From Leptidea sinapis (taxonomy: Eukaryota > Arthropoda > Insecta > Lepidoptera > Pieridae), in contig NC_066278.1 in assembly GCF_905404315.1 (NCBI RefSeq), positions 6,216,001 to 6,280,000 of the forward strand: a stretch of DNA of 64,000 nucleotides, written 5' to 3'. Numbering within the stretch: the stretch's first letter is position 1; every line of letters starts with the position of its first letter. Below, in pieces: positions 36,171 to 46,512 of the stretch. Under the pieces are notes generated by a model. The model saw only the letters and a list, made by a program, of their open reading frames with translations. It did not search any database and had not been told where the DNA came from. A program made the translations under genes and the position numbers.

Positions 36171-36370
36171 AAATTGTTTAGATTAGCAAGTGCGACATCA
36201 CAAGTCCATTTCCTAATATTTGCATATTGGGAAAAGGAGCCACAACCTGAGAGTTGAACAAAGCATACAAGATTTTATAAGGATACGTCACTCGAACGGT
36301 TAGCTCAGTTAGGAGAGCACTTGCACAGAACGCGGAAGGTCGTGGGTTCGACCCCCAATCGTTTATATTT
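36171..36370 (+). repeat. tRNA-like repeat, second unit
   Basis: Family spacer (ATAACAAATTGTTTAGATT, ATATTTGCATATTGGG, CCACAACCTGAGAGTTGAAC) leading into a tRNA-like core at 36294-36364. That core has acceptor GAACGGT/ATCGTTT, A box TAGCTCAGTTAGG and B box GGTTCGACCCC. The right arm is lost. Confidence 0.75.
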
Positions 36371-36436
36371 ACAAAATGTACATGTACGTAATTATTTCGA
36401 TCTGAAAAAGTATATAAAATTACACGATATGAAAAC

Positions 36437-36755
36437 TTAGAAGAGCTGTTACACCTGATTCCTGATTACCGCCGAATTCCACCTTTTCACGACACGCCAC
36501 AAGATATCATCCCCACCATCGGAATGTTTGGCGGTCCTCCACAGTGCGCTTTTCAAGGAGCTTTCTTCCACGTACTACAAAGCTATGGAATGAGCTTATT
36601 TGTGCGGTGTTTCTAGGACCATAGGACGTACACCTTCCTTAAAGGCCGGCAACGCTCCTGTGATTCCTCTGGTATTGCAAGAGAATGTGGGAGGCGGTGA
36701 TCACTTAACACCAGCTAACCCATACGCTCGTTTGTCCTTCTTTTTCCAAAAAAAG
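36437..36755 (+). pseudogene. Jockey-like family, 3' fragment
   Basis: Plus strand: GAGCTGTTACACCTGATTCC, CGAATTCCACCTT, ACGTACTACAAAGCTATGG, GGCCGGCAACGCTCCTGTG and an A-rich end. Coding remnant of the C-terminal RTTKLWNEL block with frame breaks and a deletion after the FPGR-equivalent segment. Confidence 0.85.
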
Positions 36756-36852
36756 AAAAAAAAATCTATTTTTAACTAATTTTAGTACCTAAAGTAATTT
36801 TTTATTTTGCATAAAGTCGCTTACCTAAACTATCCACACAATTTTAATTTTT

Positions 36853-37040
36853 TAATGAGGTAATCCTCACTTCTGGGTTTACAAATGTTGGGGTTGAGCA
36901 GGTCACCAAGTGAACAGTAGATCCTGTTGACAAAGCCACATCCTGAGAGTTGAACAAAGCATACAAGTTGGAAAAGCGCAAGCACGGAACGCGAGAGGTC
37001 GCGAGTTCGAGACCCACATCGATCATATTTTTTTGTATTT
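36853..37040 (+). repeat. tRNA-like unit with deleted 5' half
   Basis: Left arm AATCCTCACTTCTGGG, spacer AGATCCTGTTGACAAAGCC and CTGAGAGTTGAACAAAGC, then only the anticodon and T arms of the tRNA-like core (GCGCAAGCACGGAACGCG, GTTCGAGACCC, to about 37017). The A-box half is missing. Confidence 0.7.
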
Positions 37041-37735
37041 AAATTTAATTTGTGTAAACTATCCAATTTTCAGCGATAGTTATTACAAAGAAATGTTGTC
37101 TTATAAGCAAAAATAAACAAATGTGTTACTCATGAATAAAATTAATCACGTTTTAACGAGCACTAGAAAATGCCCTCCAATTCTACAAGTATCAACGAGC
37201 CATCTCGATACAATTGACAACGGTACATTTCAATTGACTATCCATATAGCGGAATAAAAGTCATAAGTGGAAAAGCAATCAAACCGACGCAAAATCTAGT
37301 TCCATTCAATAAAACTAACAACTTTTAATACTACCAATGAATTTCGTTGATATATTTCTGTATCAGATATGCCATGTTTCAATCTAAAAACCATTAAATA
37401 ATATTGTTCCTTATGTTTATTGTTTAGTGGTAGGATTCGTGGGTATTTGAGTGATTGAAAAGCCATTTAAGATAATGATTAGAAAATCTTATGCAATACT
37501 TAAAATTGTGTTTTTTCCACGCGAACGGACGGAAACTTTGCATGTATATACTTAGCAGATAAATGCGTGATGTCAGGAAGCAATCCTGTAGACAGCATCT
37601 AAAATTTAATTTATTTTAAATTATTTAATAGGTGTCTATTTTATAGTATAAGCTTCAACTTAATACATTTTAAGTTCTTTGTATATAATTTATATGGACT
37701 TATGATAGCTAAGTATCATAAAAAATCTATTATGG
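37041..37735. other. AT-rich stretch
   Basis: No gene or classified repeat recognised. Confidence 0.4.
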
Positions 37736-37812
37736 TATGGTATGGTATAGGGGCTCCTGTTTCCGCAATTAAACCACTAGCATGGGTCCATTTTGCGTGC
37801 AGTAATGGCCAG

Positions 37813-38738
37813 TTACTCCAACCAGCCCAGCTCCTTCCAGAAGTTCAGAACAGTCCTGGGGTGTTCACATACTTCTTGGAGCGACCTCGTATTGGTTAAG
37901 GTTTTTGCCCGTTGGTTGGCCACCCCCGCACATTCCAGGATTACGTGAGCGACCGTTTCGTCTTCGGTCAGACAACCTCTGCACTTAGGACTGTCCGTTA
38001 CGCCGATTGTGAAAAGGTGTTTGTTTAGTGATGTGTGACCCACCATTATACGGATGTCATGTCTGTTGAGGCTGATAAGTCTACGTTCTTCGTTCTCAGT
38101 TTGGGCGATAGTGCAGGTATCGCCACCTTCGACTGTCTACAGCTTGAGACATTCATCCATCGGGTGTTGTGTAGGTCGTTGGTGAGGGAGCGTATCCATG
38201 AGCACATTTGGCTGAAGGGCAGTGGCAGAAGTGGCAAAGGACCAGTCACTATATTTGCTGATGCCCGCCTTGCATCCGCTGCATCATTACCCAACGAACC
38301 ACTATGTCCCTTGATCCATTGCAGAGTTACCTGGTTACAAGAGGCAACTTGCTCCAGGGTTTGGTGACATTGGTGTATTAGTGCTGAGTTGTGTGTGGTA
38401 CCCTTCAGCGCTGTTAGTACCGCCATACTATCAGAAAGAAATCTGGTGCTGTCGCCATGTACCTTTCTTCTTAATATAGCGCTGGCGGCTTCCTTGATGG
38501 CTACGCGCTCACATTGGAAGATGGAGCTGTGTGTGCCCAAGGGTATGGAAATGTGTATGTTTAGTACCTGTGAGAATATGCCGCCACCAGTTCCAGTAGC
38601 CATTTTCGAGCCGTCTGTGTAAATTCTTAATTCGTTTACACCTGACTGGTCAGCATCTTTCTCATATAGCTGTATGTGATAGTTTTTATGGAAGGTATGT
38701 GTTTTAGGTATCTTATCACACCATGTGAGGCACCACAC
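37813..38738 (-). pseudogene. RNase H domain and zinc knuckle of the decayed LINE
   Basis: YTDGSKMATGTGGG (D), FQCERVAIKEAASAIL (E), FLSDSMAVLTAL (D) and IKGHSGSLGNDAAD (D) give a full D-E-D-D RNase H set. A frameshift (about 38070) separates it from IMVGHTSLNKHLF and C-x2-C-x9-H-x4-C (CRGCLTEDETVAHVILEC). RNase H placed after RT is the layout of I and LOA-type LINEs. Confidence 0.85.
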
Positions 38739-40084
38739 AGAGTGGATAATCCTTTGTTACCCTATTCCAGAGCTTATCTGTTAGGCCGTCTTCATTCTTC
38801 CATACACCCAACAGCTTTAGACGTAGAGTCGCCATTGTCGCTTCTTGTTGAAAGTGTATGTCGAACGGTGTTAGCCCTAGAATAGTTTCAAGGGCCGAAG
38901 TAGGCGTGGTGCGCATACATCCTGTTATGGCTGTGCAGGCCAGCCGCTGGAAACGCTGCAGCTTGGTTTGTACTGTCACAAGCTCTGTCCTGGGCCACCA
39001 CGCTATTACTCCGTAGGAGATAATTGGTCTGATGACTGCTGTATAGAGCCATCTGCTTATCTTTGGAGCAAGACCCCAGGTTCTGCCTATGAGTCTTCTG
39101 CACTGCCAAAAGATGATGCATGCTTTTTCCAGCTTGTGTTCAAGGTGTTTGTTCCAAAGCAACTTACTATCCAGTATAACCCCCAGGTATTTAACTTCTT
39201 TAGTAAGGCTTAGTTCGGTGTTGAACAGCTTTGGTAATGTTAGATTACCAAGGCTGCGTTTGTTAGTGAATAGTATTAGTTCCGTCTTTGACGGATTAGC
39301 TGTAAGTTTGTGTTGCGCGCACCATTCTTCCAAAATCTTAAAAGCAGATCTCATGAGGCTACATAAGACGCTCTTGACTGGTCCTATTATAAGAATGGCG
39401 AAGTCGTCAGCATAGCCCACCGTGTACAGTTTCTTTTTGCTTAGCCTTGTGATGAGCTCATCTACCACAAGGTTCCAGAGCAGCGGCGAGAGTACCTCCT
39501 TGTGGGCAGCCCGTTGCCACCACACATCTAGTACTGGTGTTCACAGTGAATCGTATCGCCCTATGCCTCAACATGCTGTCTATCCAGCCGGCAATTGTAG
39601 GATCTACATCATGAGCGGCTAGCGCTCGGCCTATGCTAGTGAAAGAGGTTTTGTTTTTTTTTTTTTATTTTTTTTTTTTTTTTTTTTTTTTTTGTTTTTT
39701 TTTTGTTTACGTGATAATCCTTTCATTGCGAGAGATGTTACGCAATAGAGTGCGGATTCGGTTGATCTGCTCTGAGTATAGGCGTGTTGGTTGTCATGTA
39801 GCGTCCCTATCCCAGAGTCTCTCTAGAGTCTTCAACAAAAATAATGTGAGACTGATTGGCCTGTACGATTTGGGATTTGTGTAATCACTTTTGCCGGGCT
39901 TAGGGATAAATACCACTTTTACCTCCCTCCACGGGAGCGGTATGTATTTGTAGGCCAGGCATGCCCTACAGATAGCACTTAAATGCGCTGCTAGCGGCCC
40001 AATACCGCTCCATTGTAGCAGTCCTGGGAAAATCCCGTCCAGGCCTCCTGATTTAAATGGAAGAAAGCTGTTAATTGCCCACAT
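38716..40084 (-). pseudogene. Reverse transcriptase domain of the decayed LINE
   Basis: Recognisable blocks: KSGGLDGIFPGLLQ, VVFIPKPGKSDY, SYRPISLTLFLLKTLER, AYTQSRSTESALYCVTS (needs a frame change), then the A-rich tract. Next come TSFTSIGRALAAHDV, VATGCPQGG, a frameshift, VLSPLLWNLVVDELI, and YADDFAILI (catalytic YADD). The block with the first catalytic aspartate (LDIEGAFD in relatives) cannot be found, because the A-rich tract occupies its place. The thumb region (LGVILDSKLLWNKH, RPIISYGVIAWW) is intact. Confidence 0.85.
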
Positions 40085-40133
40085 TACCTTGTTTTTCTTT
40101 GTTTACCACCATGTGAGCTGTGGTCCAATCCGT

Positions 40134-41410
40134 TTAATCCGGTGTGTTGCTCTGCGACGCCACATCCTCCCACGTCTGGTTGTTGGTGATGCGGCATCCA
40201 GGGAAGTGAGTTTGCAGGAGTAGTTCGCAGGTCTCGGGGCCGGATTTGGTGTATGTGCCGTCAGAATTTTTCAAGCAACCTAGATTACGCTCTGGGTCAC
40301 GTGAAAGGATGTTTTTTACTTTAGCTGCTTGGTTTGTGGATTCAATGTTAGTACAGAAGCGTCTCCAGCTTTCTCTCTTCCTTTCGCGAATGCGCCTCTT
40401 GAAACGATATTGGGCCTGTTTGTATGCATCCCAGTCGTCTGGTGCCCGGGTATTTTTGGCTCTGTTGAACAGCTTCCTTACTTTGCAGCGCAGCCTATCT
40501 AACTGTGGACCCCACCACACACTTTTGTCATTTGAGTTGGGCTTTGTCGAAGTAAGACGACACGTCTGTTCATAGCTGTTGATAAGTGTTTGAGTTATGT
40601 TAGTTACATGAGTTTCTATACCTGCGGTACCGTTATAATTGTCTGGTAGGGAAATGGCCATAAGCTCATTTCTCACTAATCTGTCGTATTTGGTGCGGTC
40701 CGTTTTACGCGGGTTCCGCCTTGGCAGGGCAGGTTTGATGTTTAAGTGGAGGTTGAACCTAATCCATCTGTGATCCGAGCATGAAGGTTCATCTGACACG
40801 TGCCAGTCATTGACGAGAGAAGAGACATGGTCGGTTGCCAGTGTTAGGTCGATTATAGTTTGGGCTCGCGCCGTAACATAGGTAGGCTCGGAGCCCCTGT
40901 TAAGTATATTAAGGTTAGTTGAGAAAAGGTATGTAAGTAACTCCTCACCTCTTTTATTGGTATTTTGGCTGCCCCAGATGGTGTGATGTGCGTTGGAGTC
41001 AGCGGAGATGATGAGTTCCAGCCTCTCTGTCTCACAGTAGCTGACTAGCGCGGTGAGCTCCGGTGTTCGTCTCGTTCGGTCTCTTCCCCCGGCAAATAGA
41101 CCGACGCTATGACCACGTCTGATAGGCCTAGGCGGTCATCTGCCTGGAGCTTCACAGCGGATAGATCTCTGGACCATAGCTCATTTATAATGGTGGTAGT
41201 TACATGTCGTGGAGTATAAATACATGAACGTGGTTTACCTTCGGTAGCAGTTAGAAGTTTGCCTCCGATGTTGTTGAGACCACATATATTACCTTTCCTA
41301 ATCCACGGCTCCTGGATTAGGGCTATGGTGTCGGTGTTTCCCTCCAGCAAACGTCGCAGGTTAGCCGTCGCGGTGTAGCTGTGCTGGAGGTTGATTTGTA
41401 TGAGTTTAAG
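40134..41410 (-). pseudogene. AP-endonuclease domain of the decayed LINE
   Basis: Minus-strand order of an APE-type nuclease: LIQINLQHSYTATANLRRL (catalytic N region), IALIQEPWIRKG (catalytic E), VVIASVYLPGEE, then after a frameshift ELIISADSNAHHTIWGS (D-x-N), IIDLTLAT (D), and SDEPSCSDHRWIRF (terminal DH). The linker to RT follows (KSVWWGPQLDRLRCKVRKLF). These residues nick the target DNA in this class. All are still visible, so decay is mostly by frame breaks. Confidence 0.85.
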
Positions 41411-41721
41411 GAGTGGAGGTGGATCGGTCTGGGCTGTCTATCTATCATTCTATTCTATTCATTCAATCTATTATTCTTAAAACTGACGTTTACATGTTTA
41501 ATTTTAACATTTTTAAGCACGGTTATTGAATCATTTAATTCATATTTATACGAAAAAAAAAAACAATACTTGTAAACGAAACAAGCTAACAAAATAAACA
41601 GGAATAAATACATGATTAAAATAACGAAAAATGTCCGAAAACACAATGTGATACGCATTTTAAATTCATATTAACTTTTGCAAACAGTACTAATTTTTTG
41701 AAGTCCAGACGTTACTCAGTT

Positions 41722-42262
41722 AAATTCAAATTCAAATATTTTTATTCAAAATAGGATGTCACATCACTTATTGAAAAGTCAAAAAAACTACCACCCATTC
41801 CAAAATCAATACCTGAGGCCTGAGAAGAATGGGTGCAACAAACTCAGCGGCCTTTATTTTAATCAAAATTATGTTAACATAGTAATATTGTACAATTAAA
41901 CTTATTATTTACTAGACTGAGGGCAGGCACTCCATTGCCAATCTGTTGTATCATTAAGAAACTCATTTAGGTTCTTTTCTATAACAATTCTTTTGAATAA
42001 CGTAATACTTTTGTTTTGAACATTTTCTGGGATCTTGTTGTAAAAGCGTACATCGCCCCACAAAAGACTTACTAAATCGACTTAGCCGAGTAGTAGACTT
42101 TATTAGCTTATGTCAGTTCCTGGTGTTAACATTATGCTTATGACAGTTTCTAGTAAATTCACTTATGTGCCTATAAACATACATAACATTATCAATAATA
42201 TATTGAGAAGCAACAGTCAAGATGTTAATTTCTTTGAATTTTGCTCTCAATGATTCTTTAGT
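41722..42262 (-). pseudogene. CR1/Daphne-like LINE 3' fragment (family B)
   Basis: The minus strand carries the same 3' UTR and C-terminus as 19512-20190 (HKHNVNTRN, TTRLSRFSKSFVG, FYNKIPENVQ), starting from the TTTTGAATAAAAATATTTG tail end. The frame is broken and it is 5'-truncated near the KESLR codons. Confidence 0.8.
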
Positions 42263-43450
42263 TAGAGTAGGTATCTATCTATAATATTTTCCTGAAAACT
42301 AGCAAGTATTATATTCCGAAATTGAAAGTCTCGTTGATTTGTAAAATCTAATTCTATCATGTCATTTATAATAACCATTTTCATAGTTTTTTTTAAATCT
42401 ATCTTAAGAATGTTCTCCAACAATCTAGTTTTATGAACCTGATCATATTATTGAGAAAACATGCTAAATGTAATTGAAATTCATAATTTTACTTGAGAAT
42501 TCTAAGCTACCATGCCTAAAGTTTTGAGTTCATTCCAAATTTACCAGGGTATTCATAATCTTTATAATAACATTGTATATTGTACCTAAATATTGGTACT
42601 ATTCATACAAAACAATAGTAAACTTATTTTTTTTTTTTCATATTATACACTAGTATACTTGTCAAACCAATACATTGATAGAACTTTGCTTAAGCTCTCG
42701 TGTTATTCATAGAAAAACGATAAATCACTAAAATATTAAGATAATCTTGAACCATAAACAAAAGTAAAGGCTATTATTTTTTAATAACATCTCCTATTAT
42801 CGTTGAGATAAGTTTTACGATACAGAGTTGCAATTGAAAGCGAGAAACTATACATGTCCCATTCAATGTAAGGGAAATTGTTAATTTATGTTAATTTATA
42901 TTAAGATTGTATTCGAAGATAATATAAAATATTATAGTTCTTATTTTATTTTGTGGCTTAATTTAATTGAATAGCATGTAATTTTCGCCTATAATTGAGG
43001 CATCACTTACCATAATATGAATGTTATTGTTTTTGTATTATACTGTGTTTATATTAGTGTATACCTTGTTGACGGAATTCAATAAATAAATAAATCATTT
43101 GGAATATTAAACTCTAAACTTCTAATTAATTTTAAAATATGCACGTTTACTTCATCACAAACTTTATTCACGTATTTTAAGCGTGGTTCTTTATAAAACA
43201 AACATTCAGATAAAAGCATTTTAAATCCCTACATTTATGGTTTGTTTGTCTGAGTTTTAGTGCATTCTGGGACAGATATTGCATGAATTTGTTCTTCAGA
43301 GTTTTGATTGTTCGATTATACAGTTTATGATGAAGGATGATATTCAAGGATTCAGGTGCCATTGTAATTTTAGGCAAAGCGATGAGTTCCATCTTTCAGT
43401 CTTAAGAAAACGTAATTATTTTATATGGTTCTTAACTCTAACTAACCAGT
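42263..43450. other. AT-rich stretch
   Basis: No supported gene. GACGGAATTCAATAAATAAA near 43073 looks like a LINE 3' end with an (AATA)n tail but has no coding part. Confidence 0.4.
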
Positions 43451-43679
43451 AGGGGAGAGGGGGGCATAATGGGGACGTTAAGAAAAATACAAATTAAAAT
43501 AATTAACGCAATGTATTTATAAATTAAAACTAATCACAACACTTTGGTTACTACTTAAACTATCATTTGGCATAGAATTTGGTGATGTAAGTAATCATAT
43601 GACGTTATAATTTTAATTATTTGAAACTATAATGAAAACCCCATCGTGCCCCCGGGTAGGGGCAGTATGGGGTACGTAT

Positions 43680-44174
43680 TTATTTTGCGTCACAGTACAA
43701 GCAGATGTGGATTTCTTCTGCATTGTCGTCGTCTACACCAGCACAAGCTGTATGAGCCCATCGTCCACATAGTTGGCAAGCCACCCAACCTTCCGAAGAC
43801 TTTAAATAAGTGTGGTTCACGTCAAGGCAGTACAGGCACATGGTATCCTCGTCGGTATTCTTTACACCAGAGGCAGCTTTTTGGGTCTTCTGTTTCTTAG
43901 AGTTCTTCTTTAACTTGGGGTCATTTGGATTAGAACACTTATTCGTTCTCTTAAGTTGTTCTCGTTCTTCTAACTCAATTTTGTAGGGGGTTGAAGTGAG
44001 AACCACAGTTTTCCCTCGGCGATAGTTTTTTCTCGTTTGGTTTCTTTGTTCGACTATCGGGATCGCGAGAATTTCTCGAGGCGAAGCATTTGCAAACGAA
44101 GTTGTCAAACCACGACATACTTTTCGAATCGGAGATTGGATTAAGCTATGTTGCTTCAAGAGGATATTCTTCAA
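43680..44174 (-). pseudogene. C-terminal PHD-finger part of the transposase, +1 frame
   Basis: An open frame that overlaps the end of the transposase frame by 29 bp and has no ATG at its start (begins TTG). It encodes basic linker text (RNQTRKNYRRGK, LKKNSKKQKTQK). A C4HC3 PHD-like finger follows: CLYC, then GWVACQLCGRWAHTAC, then CLYCDAK at the C-terminus. Transposases of this insect pogo/Tigger group often carry such a finger, so the two frames were probably one protein. A 1-nt indel near 44146-44174, or less likely +1 frameshifting or splicing, separates them now. Confidence 0.75.
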
Positions 44175-45477
44175 GAATAGGTGGCGGTGGTTGTTGCTGG
44201 ATTCCGATATTTAAAGGACCTGTTTCAGACTCATTGTTTGCTAGGGGTACGTCTGTGGTTGATGCTGCTAAAAAATCTGAATCTGTAAAGTTATTCTGAT
44301 TGAAAGGCCATATGCCACATTTTTGGAAGGCTTTGATTGCTGTAGACATTGTTGCAGCTTGAATGTATGCATTTGCAAATATTTCGCTTATTTGAAATGT
44401 TGATATTATTCGCCCCGGGTGTGACCTTAACCAATCAGAGCAGGCATGGTCATAGTATACACTCAAAGGTTTCATAAAGCCAACATCTAAGGGTTGAAGC
44501 CTATGGGTGCAATGCGGGGGAAAGCAAAGCATTACAACGCCATTTTTGCGTGCATATTCAATAACTGATATGTTTTGCGTATGTGTTACATGACCATCTA
44601 AAAGAAGCAAGACCGGGTTAGTTATTGACGCACCAGAAAAATTGACAAACCGTTGGAACCAGCTCATAAATATTTCACTTGTCATCCATCCTTTAGCATT
44701 GCATTCTGCTGTCGTCCCTGGAGGAGCTCGATCCAGCAACTCTTGCTTCATTCTCTGTGGAGGAAATATTAGCGTAGGAGGCATGTAAGTTCCTGCTGCA
44801 TTAAAACATACCTCAACCGTAACCGTTTGCCCTCGTTCTGCTGAAGAAAGCGATCCTACCTGTTTTCTACCCTTTTCTGCAATAATTTTGCTCTTCGTTT
44901 TTGAGACGCATGATGTACCAGTCTCATCGCAATTAAAAATTCTGTCTGGGGTCAAATTATATTTGCCATATACTTCCCCGAGCAGAGAATAAAATTTACT
45001 CACAGCCACTTTATTAAAGCCCATTGCTCGAGCTGCCGATGTAGCTTCCGGTTTTCGGATAGATAGATCTGGGTGGCGCTTCAAAAATCCCTTTAACCAA
45101 TCTACGCCAGCTATCTTTTTATCACGATTAAAATTGTTAGCTTTGCCATTTTTTTCCGCTAGCTGATAAGCTAGCTTCCGTAGGACGATAGTGGTTAAAC
45201 CAAACAAACGTTTCTCCATTTCTATAATGTACCTAACCAGCTCCTCTTCTTCTTGTTTGGAAAACACGGGCCTGAAGTTACCTGGAGTAGAGTCAAGAGG
45301 CAGCTCGCCTTTCCTTATTTTAGCAACGTGACGCTCTAATGTGGTCTGGGGTACGCTATACAGGTGAGCCGCTTTTCTATAGCCAGCAGTTTTGCTGAAG
45401 ACTGCATCAATTGCCTGTTTCATGTTTACAATGGACCAACTAAGTATCGAACTTTTCTTCTTATACGTCCGTACCAT
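44146..45477 (-). CDS. Pogo/Tigger-type transposase (443 aa)
   Basis: An ATG-started, unbroken frame. N-terminal helix-turn-helix of psq type (residues about 16-55: QAIDAVFSKTAGYRKAAHLY, SVPQTTLERH), a CENP-B-type second HTH (about 70-145: EEEELVRYI, WLKGFLKRHPDLSIRKPE), then the DDE/D nuclease with IFNCDETG (D184), LLLDGHVTHT (D294) and HRLQPLDVGFMKPL (D331). The DDD spacing of 36 between D294 and D331 fits pogo/Tigger relatives. The family cuts and pastes DNA at TA targets. The frame ends PILEEYPLEAT just before a PHD finger in a +1 frame. It may be a recent, nearly intact copy. Domestication is possible but there is no evidence for it. Confidence 0.92.
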   Translation of the reverse strand: MVRTYKKKSSILSWSIVNMKQAIDAVFSKTAGYRKAAHLYSVPQTTLERHVAKIRKGELPLDSTPGNFRPVFSKQEEEELVRYIIEMEKRLFGLTTIVLRKLAYQLAEKNGKANNFNRDKKIAGVDWLKGFLKRHPDLSIRKPEATSAARAMGFNKVAVSKFYSLLGEVYGKYNLTPDRIFNCDETGTSCVSKTKSKIIAEKGRKQVGSLSSAERGQTVTVEVCFNAAGTYMPPTLIFPPQRMKQELLDRAPPGTTAECNAKGWMTSEIFMSWFQRFVNFSGASITNPVLLLLDGHVTHTQNISVIEYARKNGVVMLCFPPHCTHRLQPLDVGFMKPLSVYYDHACSDWLRSHPGRIISTFQISEIFANAYIQAATMSTAIKAFQKCGIWPFNQNNFTDSDFLAASTTDVPLANNESETGPLNIGIQQQPPPPILEEYPLEAT

Positions 45478-45755
45478 TTTTATGCCTAAAATAAAATATT
45501 TTCTATTATAAAATGAACAAGAACGATTCTTCAGTTAATTTACAAAACAGGGGCATAATGGGGACAACGGTTGCGGGCATAACGGGGTACCCCATCGTAC
45601 CCCGTAGCCATGTCCCCGTTATGCCCCAATTTTCACATTATTTAAAATAACAAACCAAATAAAATGAGTGACAGGTTTTACATTACCTTTATTGTGGTAT
45701 ATCGTGTAGCTTGTCTTACTCTGTGTATACTTAACGAAAAAAATATCTGCTACCG

Positions 45756-45776
45756 TTGAGTGGCAAGCAGAGATAT

Positions 45777-45811
<35 letters not shown>

Positions 45812-45822
45812 TTGCCACTCAA
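45756..45822. repeat. (TA)n flanked by 14-bp inverted repeats
   Basis: TTGAGTGGCAAGCA (45756-45769) and its exact complement TGCTTGCCACTCAA (45809-45822) flank a ~30-bp TA run. Likely cruciform-forming. Possibly a very short MITE. Confidence 0.8.
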
Positions 45823-45994
45823 TGATTGTTTTTATTCCAGACATATATGTCTGCTTGGTACCTCAGGCACCTTGCCTGTGTGTAACAATAATGTGTAAGT
45901 GCATATGGCTGTTTTTTTGCGATATCGTTAAACAGACAGTTTATCTTTTAATAATTCTTTTGAATTTCATAATTTTTTTTTATTGTATGGCTAT

Positions 45995-46490
45995 ATTACA
46001 TGCGTGACTCAAACTCGCACCTCTCGGGTGCGTGCGTGCTTACCAATTGAGCCAATCGTCCGAATGATGCAACGATCGTAAGTCTTGGCATGCCTTTTTC
46101 AACTCTCAGGTTGTGGCTTCATCTACAGGATTTACTTTACAGTTGATATCCTAGTCAATCCAAATAATTGCATATTAAGAAATTTACTCGAGATGTCGCT
46201 CTTTCAAATTTAATACATTTTGTTATTTTTTAGTGATATCCCTCATTTCTGGGATTAAATACCCAAATTTAATTTGTACCAAAATTTATGAACGATTTGG
46301 GATTCGAACCCGCTCCTCTCGTGTACAGTTCGAGCGCTCTTACCAACTGAGTCAATCGTCCGAATGATGTAACGATCGTAAATCTTAGTATGTCTTGTTT
46401 AACTCTCAGGGTAAGGCTCCAGCATCACTCATAAATTTTGGTACAAATTAAAGTATATTTAACCCAGAAGTGAGGAATATCACTTAAAGA
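45995..46490 (-). repeat. tRNA-like repeat dimer
   Basis: Two minus-strand tRNA-like cores (about 46000-46062 and 46290-46360) are separated by the family spacer (TTTCAACTCTCAGGTTGTGG, ATCTACAGG, TTGCATATTAAG) and arm (AGTGATATCCCTCATTTCTGG). The second core is well formed: acceptor GGACGAT/ATCGTTC, B box GGTTCGAATCC intact. A right inverted arm (CCCAGAAGTGAGGAATATCACTT) closes the unit, with TACAAATTAAA arms on both sides. Confidence 0.8.
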
Positions 46491-46512
46491 TTACAAATTA
46501 TGTTAGTTATTT

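Larger units (their letters stand above)
37736..41440 (-). mobile_element. LINE with AP endonuclease, RT and RNase H (I/LOA/R1 group), decayed
   Basis: A ~3.7-kb minus-strand element. In order: AP endonuclease from LIQINLQHS (about 41410), RT, RNase H and a C-terminal zinc-knuckle segment ending KELGWLE (37813). The short 3' UTR ends in (TACCA)n (37733-37756 region). No ORF1 is visible upstream, so the copy is truncated near 41440. Lesions: a frameshift near 41060, a frameshift near 39495, a frameshift near 38070, and replacement of the RT motif-A region by an A-rich tract (39649-39708 on the + strand as T-rich). Confidence 0.88.
43451..45627 (-). mobile_element. Pogo/Tigger-like DNA transposon
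   Basis: A ~2.2-kb element with inverted GGGGCATAATGGGGAC (43461-43476) and GTCCCCGTTATGCCCC (45612-45627). Extra subterminal copies of ATGGGGTAC and GGTACCCCATCGT motifs lie at both ends (43638-43676, 45551-45610). It contains a DDD transposase and a downstream PHD-finger segment. The outer left sequence CAGTAGGGGAGAGG has no partner on the right, so the right terminus may be eroded and the expected TA duplication could not be confirmed. Confidence 0.85.

Noticed and set aside
38035..40575. Plus-strand frames across 38-40.6 kb
   Set aside because: Antisense to the endonuclease/RT/RNase H of the minus-strand LINE. The sense strand has all catalytic motifs.
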